From Anaerolinea sp. (GTDB taxonomy: Bacteria; Chloroflexota; Anaerolineae; Anaerolineales; Villigracilaceae), in contig DYNS01000106.1 in NCBI GenBank assembly GCA_020720965.1, positions 1 through 8,907 of the forward strand: a DNA stretch of 8,907 nt. The letters run 5' to 3'. The notes below the pieces were generated by a model that saw nothing but the letters and a program-made list of their open reading frames with translations, was not told where the DNA came from and did no database searches. Positions 5,818-8,907 of the stretch are shown here, piece by piece; position 1 is the stretch's first letter; every line of letters starts with the position of its first letter. The position numbers and the translations under genes were made by a program.

Positions 5818-6537
5818 ATGACCGAACTTCTTTACCAGACCGATGCCTATTTACAGCAATTTGAAGCCCAAATCAGCGCCGTAGAAGAATCCACCCGCGC
5901 CATTTGCCTTAATTGCAGCGCTTTTTATCCCGGCGGCGGAGGGCAGCCCTGCGACCTGGGCGAAATCCGCGCCGGGGAAGTGACCTACCCCGTAAGCGCG
6001 GTGAAAAAACAAGGCGCAGAGACCTGGCACACCCTTGGCGGAGACGCTCCCCTGCCCGCCCCCGGCACAACCATCCTCGGTGTGCTGGATTGGACTCGCC
6101 GCCATCAACTGATGCGAACCCACACCGCCCTGCACATCCTCTGCGGTTGCGTCTTTCGAGACTATGGCGCACTCGTCACCGGCGGCAACATGGACCCATT
6201 GGAAGGGCGCATGGACTTTGAATTTGCCAACCTGCGCGCCGAACTCGTCGCCGAGATTGAAGCCGCCGTCAACCGGGAAGTTGCCGCCGCCCGCGATGTG
6301 CGCGTTAACATCCTGCCCCGCGCCGAAGCCTTCCAAATTCCAGATTTGATTCGTACCAAAATCAACCTCCTGCCGGAGGGGATTAACGAAATCCGCACTG
6401 TAGAAATTGTCGGGTTAGACCTGCAAGCCGATGGCGGCACGCACGTCCGCAACACGGCTGAGGTGGGGCAAATTAAGGTCGTGGATTACAAATCCAAAGG
6501 CGCCATCAACAAACGCATTTACATCAAGATTCAATAA
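5818..6537 (+). CDS. alaX: AlaX-type alanyl-tRNA editing protein
   Basis: This 239-residue protein is a free-standing homologue of the editing domain of alanyl-tRNA synthetase, which hydrolyses mischarged Ser- or Gly-tRNA(Ala). Seen: the glycine motif FYPGGGGQPCDLG (37-49), HTALH (His102, His106) as the first zinc pair, and QADGGTHV (203-210) near the C-terminus. In the classical form the last motif is C-x3-H; here Asp205 takes the place of the cysteine and His209 is kept. I recall Asp in this position in some AlaX proteins, so activity is not excluded. Length fits the medium AlaX class, which has an N-terminal beta-barrel domain and no synthetase part. An AGGA Shine-Dalgarno lies eight bases before the ATG. 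The gene sits between the dehydrogenase and a DMT transporter with gaps of 15 and 9 bases, which indicates one transcript. Confidence 0.9.
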   Translation: MTELLYQTDAYLQQFEAQISAVEESTRAICLNCSAFYPGGGGQPCDLGEIRAGEVTYPVSAVKKQGAETWHTLGGDAPLPAPGTTILGVLDWTRRHQLMRTHTALHILCGCVFRDYGALVTGGNMDPLEGRMDFEFANLRAELVAEIEAAVNREVAAARDVRVNILPRAEAFQIPDLIRTKINLLPEGINEIRTVEIVGLDLQADGGTHVRNTAEVGQIKVVDYKSKGAINKRIYIKIQ

Positions 6538-6546
6538 TCACACCCT

Positions 6547-7428
6547 ATGCCCAAACTCTCCTCCCGCGTCAAAGCCGACCTCGCTCTCTTCCTCGTCACC
6601 ATTTTTTGGGGCAGTTCTTTCGCTGTTTTGCGCCTGGCGTTGGAAAACAAGGTGGTCTTTTATCTCAACGGTTTCCGCCTTATTTTTGGCGCTTTTCTCA
6701 TTTTCATTCTGGCTTGGCGGCGCGGAGAAGCCCTCAAGCGCGAGCATCTGCCTTCCATTTTGGTTACGGGTTTTGTTCTGTTTCTGGCGGTCGCCTTTCA
6801 GATGACGGGCCTTTCCACCACAACGGCGGGGAATGCCGGGTTTATTACCAGCCTGTATGTGGTTTTTGTCCCCTTTTTGCTGTGGGCGCTGTGGCGCGAG
6901 AAGCCAACCCTCACCTTGTTGCTGGCGGTTTTGTTGGCAGTTTTGGGCGGGTATCTCCTTAGCGCCGCCGGGACTTTTCGCCTGGTGATGGGTGATGTTT
7001 GGGTGGGGGTCAGCGCCATTTTTTGGGCAATGCACGTTGTTGCCATCGGTTACTATGCCAGGCGGGTTCCGCCTTTTTGGTATGCCGCTGGTCAATTTTT
7101 GGTGGCGGGCTTGCTGAATTTGACGCTTGCGCTGCTGCTGGAAGACCCCTCTGCCCAAGCCATTCGCGCCGTTTTACCCAGCGCCGCCTACACCGGGTTT
7201 TTTTCCATTGCGGTTGGCTTCACCATGCAAATTATGGCGCAGCGCCATACCCCGCCCGGTGATACGGCTCTCATCCTCAGCCTGGAATCTATTTTTGCGG
7301 CGTTCTTTGGCTGGTTACTTGTCGGGGAGGTTTTGCTCCCGGTGCAGATGGCAGGCGCCGGGTTGATTTTTGTCGCCGTCTTGCTGGCTCAGGCAAAAGA
7401 ATTTCACGCTCGAATCACCCAGGGATAA
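6547..7428 (+). CDS. EamA-domain DMT-superfamily transporter
   Basis: This 293-residue protein is an integral membrane permease of the drug/metabolite transporter superfamily, members of which mostly export amino acids or small metabolites. The hydropathy pattern suggests ten helices in two EamA repeats (about 10-135 and 150-285). The first repeat opens with TIFWGSSFAVLRLAL and the second with SAIFWAMHVVAIGYYA. The late motif LILSLESIFAAFFGWLLVGE, typical of the second EamA domain, carries the conserved glutamate. The substrate is unknown. It begins nine bases after alaX with no Shine-Dalgarno, so it is probably read by coupling. Being in one unit with an amino-acid dehydrogenase and a tRNA editing protein makes an amino acid or derivative a reasonable guess at cargo. 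Nothing resembling a terminator follows: the GGGATAATCCC at the stop codon is a near-palindrome with no usable loop. Confidence 0.9.
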   Translation: MPKLSSRVKADLALFLVTIFWGSSFAVLRLALENKVVFYLNGFRLIFGAFLIFILAWRRGEALKREHLPSILVTGFVLFLAVAFQMTGLSTTTAGNAGFITSLYVVFVPFLLWALWREKPTLTLLLAVLLAVLGGYLLSAAGTFRLVMGDVWVGVSAIFWAMHVVAIGYYARRVPPFWYAAGQFLVAGLLNLTLALLLEDPSAQAIRAVLPSAAYTGFFSIAVGFTMQIMAQRHTPPGDTALILSLESIFAAFFGWLLVGEVLLPVQMAGAGLIFVAVLLAQAKEFHARITQG

Positions 7429-7483
7429 TCCCCATCCCCCCAACCGATACTCAATTAATACGGAAACGCCCACGCTTTGCGGT

Positions 7484-7489
7484 TAACAT
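7484..7489 (+). promoter_or_regulatory. -10 element for lipid kinase gene, likely leaderless
   Basis: TAACAT ends exactly six bases before the ATG at 7496, in the 67-base gap after the EamA gene. There is no Shine-Dalgarno before the ATG (TTCTCC precedes it), and no -35 match is seen at normal spacing. The placement matches the other TAnnnT elements in this window. Confidence 0.4.
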
Positions 7490-7495
7490 TTCTCC

Positions 7496-8392
7496 ATGAC
7501 CGCAAAAGTAATCCTTAACCCTTACGCCAACCGTTGGAATGCCCACAAACGCTGGCCCGCCGCGCGAGAAGCGCTTCGGCAGGCTGGCGTTTTGTTTGAA
7601 GTGGCAGTTTCGGAACATCCCAAGCAAACCATAGAATTGGCGGCGCACGCCGCCGCTGCTGGTTTTTCTCCCATCATCGCCGCCGGGGGCGATGGTACTG
7701 TTGGAGATGTGCTTAACGGCATTGCCAAAACCCGGGGCGAGCGCGATTTTGGCATTTTGGGCGTTTTGCCCCTGGGGACGGGCAATGACCTTGCCCATAA
7801 CCTCGGCATTCCCTTGCACCTGCCAGATGCCGCTCGCCTCATCGCCGCCGGAAAATGGCGCAAACTGGACGTGGGCAAGGTGAATCAGACCTACTTCCTC
7901 AACAACTCTGCCGCCGGTTTGGAGCCTTACGTTACCCAAAAACAGGTCAAGATTCAGTGGCTCAAAGGCATTCCGCGTTATTTGCTTGCCGCCGTCCAAG
8001 CCATTTTAGACCACCCCACCTGGAACTCTACCCTGGAATGGCAGGACGGGCATTACGAAGGTCCTCTCACCCTGGTTTCTGTTGGCAACGGCGCGCGCAC
8101 CGGCGGCTTGTTTTACATGACCCCGGATGCCAGCCCGGACGATGGGCAGTTAACCTTCACCTTTGGCTATCGTCCCACCCGCCTTGCCACCTTTGCCGCC
8201 CTGCCCAAAACCCTCAGCCCGGAGGGGGGCTTTGTCACCTCTCCCGGCGTTCAGCAGATTCACTCGCCCTGGCTCAACATCCGCCTCTCGCGTCCCTCCC
8301 CCGCCCATGCCGATGGCGAACTCTTTCCCGAACCCCTCGCCGAACTTCAATACAGGCTTTTACCCGCCTGCCTGCGCTTGCTTGCGCCATAG
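7496..8392 (+). CDS. Diacylglycerol kinase family lipid kinase (YegS/DgkB-like)
   Basis: This 298-residue protein is a soluble or membrane-associated lipid kinase that uses ATP to phosphorylate diacylglycerol or a related lipid. Seen: an N-terminal VILNPYAN strand-turn, the nucleotide motif GGDGT (64-68), PLGTGND (92-98), then NNSAAGLEP (about 137-145), a GGLFYMTPDASPDDGQL segment typical of the second, beta-rich domain, and ADGEL near the C-terminus. Length and motif order match the DAGK_cat/YegS family and the protein looks complete. The final PACLRLLAP stretch is not a membrane segment. The enzyme probably recycles diacylglycerol or makes a phospholipid precursor; the true substrate cannot be read. 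The start is supported by the motif-proximal ATG and by TAACAT six bases upstream, implying a leaderless message. The next gene begins 29 bases after the stop. Confidence 0.92.
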   Translation: MTAKVILNPYANRWNAHKRWPAAREALRQAGVLFEVAVSEHPKQTIELAAHAAAAGFSPIIAAGGDGTVGDVLNGIAKTRGERDFGILGVLPLGTGNDLAHNLGIPLHLPDAARLIAAGKWRKLDVGKVNQTYFLNNSAAGLEPYVTQKQVKIQWLKGIPRYLLAAVQAILDHPTWNSTLEWQDGHYEGPLTLVSVGNGARTGGLFYMTPDASPDDGQLTFTFGYRPTRLATFAALPKTLSPEGGFVTSPGVQQIHSPWLNIRLSRPSPAHADGELFPEPLAELQYRLLPACLRLLAP

Positions 8393-8409
8393 CCGGGCGA
8401 GATGTCTAG

Positions 8410-8415
8410 TAAAAT
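8410..8415 (+). promoter_or_regulatory. -10 element for GT87-like gene, likely leaderless
   Basis: TAAAAT (one mismatch to TATAAT) ends six bases before the ATG at 8422, in the 29-base gap after the lipid kinase gene. The ATG has no Shine-Dalgarno (ACAGCA precedes it). No -35 is seen at normal spacing. Confidence 0.45.
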
Positions 8416-8421
8416 ACAGCA

Positions 8422-8907
8422 ATGCGTAAAAAAATCCGCACATTGCTGTTATTTTCATTCTTTCTTTCCTTTGCTGTTTTGGTTGGCGGCGGGCTATTTT
8501 GGGCAAACCTGCGTTTTAGCCGCCAACAACCCGCCGGGGTGGATTTTGTAACCATCTGGCGTTCTGCTCAAAATTTCATGTTCGATGGTGTCACCCCCTA
8601 TGGGGACTGGACTCCCCTGGAAGTGCAGGAGATTGTCTACGGGCGCATGGCGCGGGCAGACGAAAATCCCCTGCGCCTTACCCTGCCCCTCTACGACCTG
8701 GCGCTCTTCTTCCCCCTGGCATGGGTGCAGGAGTACCATGTTGCCCGCGCAGTTTGGATGATTGTGCTGCAAGTGGCAGGCGCGGCGGCTCTTTCCTTTT
8801 CCCTCAGCCTCTCCCGCTGGAAGACCCCCTGGTATTTGCTTGCCCTGCTCCATCTCTTTGCCTTCTTCTGGCTGCCCTCCCTGCTTTCCGTGTACGACGG
8901 CTCCTCC
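8422..8907 (+). CDS. GT87/DUF2029-like membrane glycosyltransferase, N-terminal 162 residues, cut by window edge
   Basis: This is the start of a multi-pass membrane protein, probably a GT-C fold glycosyltransferase of the GT87 (DUF2029) type that uses polyprenyl-phosphate sugars outside the membrane. A basic start (MRKKIRT) leads into helix 1 (about 8-28). An extracytoplasmic loop follows with DFVTIWRSAQNFMFDGVTPY (41-60); this D-F-x3-W ... G-x-x-P-Y pattern is typical of the family's first loop and its Asp41 is the likely catalytic or metal-binding acid. More helices lie at about 88-103, 108-128 and 136-156. The frame is open to the last base, so the gene continues beyond the window; full members usually have about 400-500 residues. 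The start is set by the ATG at 8422 with TAAAAT six bases upstream. Antisense frames across this stretch are shadows. The acceptor is unknown. Confidence 0.75.
   Translation, partial: MRKKIRTLLLFSFFLSFAVLVGGGLFWANLRFSRQQPAGVDFVTIWRSAQNFMFDGVTPYGDWTPLEVQEIVYGRMARADENPLRLTLPLYDLALFFPLAWVQEYHVARAVWMIVLQVAGAAALSFSLSLSRWKTPWYLLALLHLFAFFWLPSLLSVYDGSS

Noticed and set aside
6538..7158. Minus-strand open frame of 206 codons
   Set aside because: It is antisense to the EamA transporter; glutamine- and lysine-rich shadow composition.
7420..7432. GGGATAATCCC near the EamA stop as a terminator
   Set aside because: The two arms leave only one base for the loop and no T-run follows, so it cannot form a terminator hairpin.

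Overview
The window looks like ordinary chromosomal DNA of a moderately GC-rich bacterium. The gene set fits a Chloroflexota (Anaerolineae-like) genome: a GT87-type membrane glycosyltransferase, a lysine-6-dehydrogenase-like enzyme, an M28 glutaminyl-cyclase-like lipoprotein, and an apparent mix of leaderless and Shine-Dalgarno starts. That assignment is an inference from gene content and style, because there is no rRNA or marker gene here. I see no mobile element, tRNA, rRNA or CRISPR array, and no convincing intrinsic terminator. No stretch longer than about 180 bases lacks a gene.

Layout. A divergent intergenic region (4579-4629) splits the window into two arms. The left arm is transcribed leftwards (minus strand). 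Its order in the direction of transcription is: M28 glutaminyl-cyclase-like lipoprotein (3580-4578), soluble orphan sensor histidine kinase (2332-3543), a 180-base leader region, ribosome-associated GTPase hflX (799-2151), a 70-residue two-helix membrane protein that overlaps hflX by ATGA (590-802), and the start of oligoendopeptidase F (1-567, cut by the window edge). The right arm is transcribed rightwards (plus strand). It holds a three-gene unit: lysine-6-dehydrogenase/saccharopine-dehydrogenase-like enzyme (4630-5802), AlaX-type alanyl-tRNA editing protein (5818-6537) and EamA/DMT transporter (6547-7428). After it come a diacylglycerol-kinase-family lipid kinase (7496-8392) and the start of a GT87-like membrane protein (8422-8907, cut by the window edge).

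Function. hflX, the small membrane protein and pepF form a tight unit that suggests ribosome and protein quality control. The dehydrogenase, AlaX and EamA genes suggest an amino-acid handling unit. The lipid kinase and the GT87-like protein fit envelope lipid and glycan work.

The most interesting signals are non-coding. (1) The hflX leader has a long imperfect hairpin whose 5' arm carries a strong Shine-Dalgarno and a five-codon ORF (MFWQA), and whose 3' arm ends just before the hflX start. (2) Four genes share a TAnnnT hexamer exactly six bases before their ATG and have no Shine-Dalgarno, as expected for leaderless mRNAs. (3) A perfect 14-bp palindrome between the divergent genes puts a TATACT -10 element on both strands. 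All three are read from sequence only and untested.
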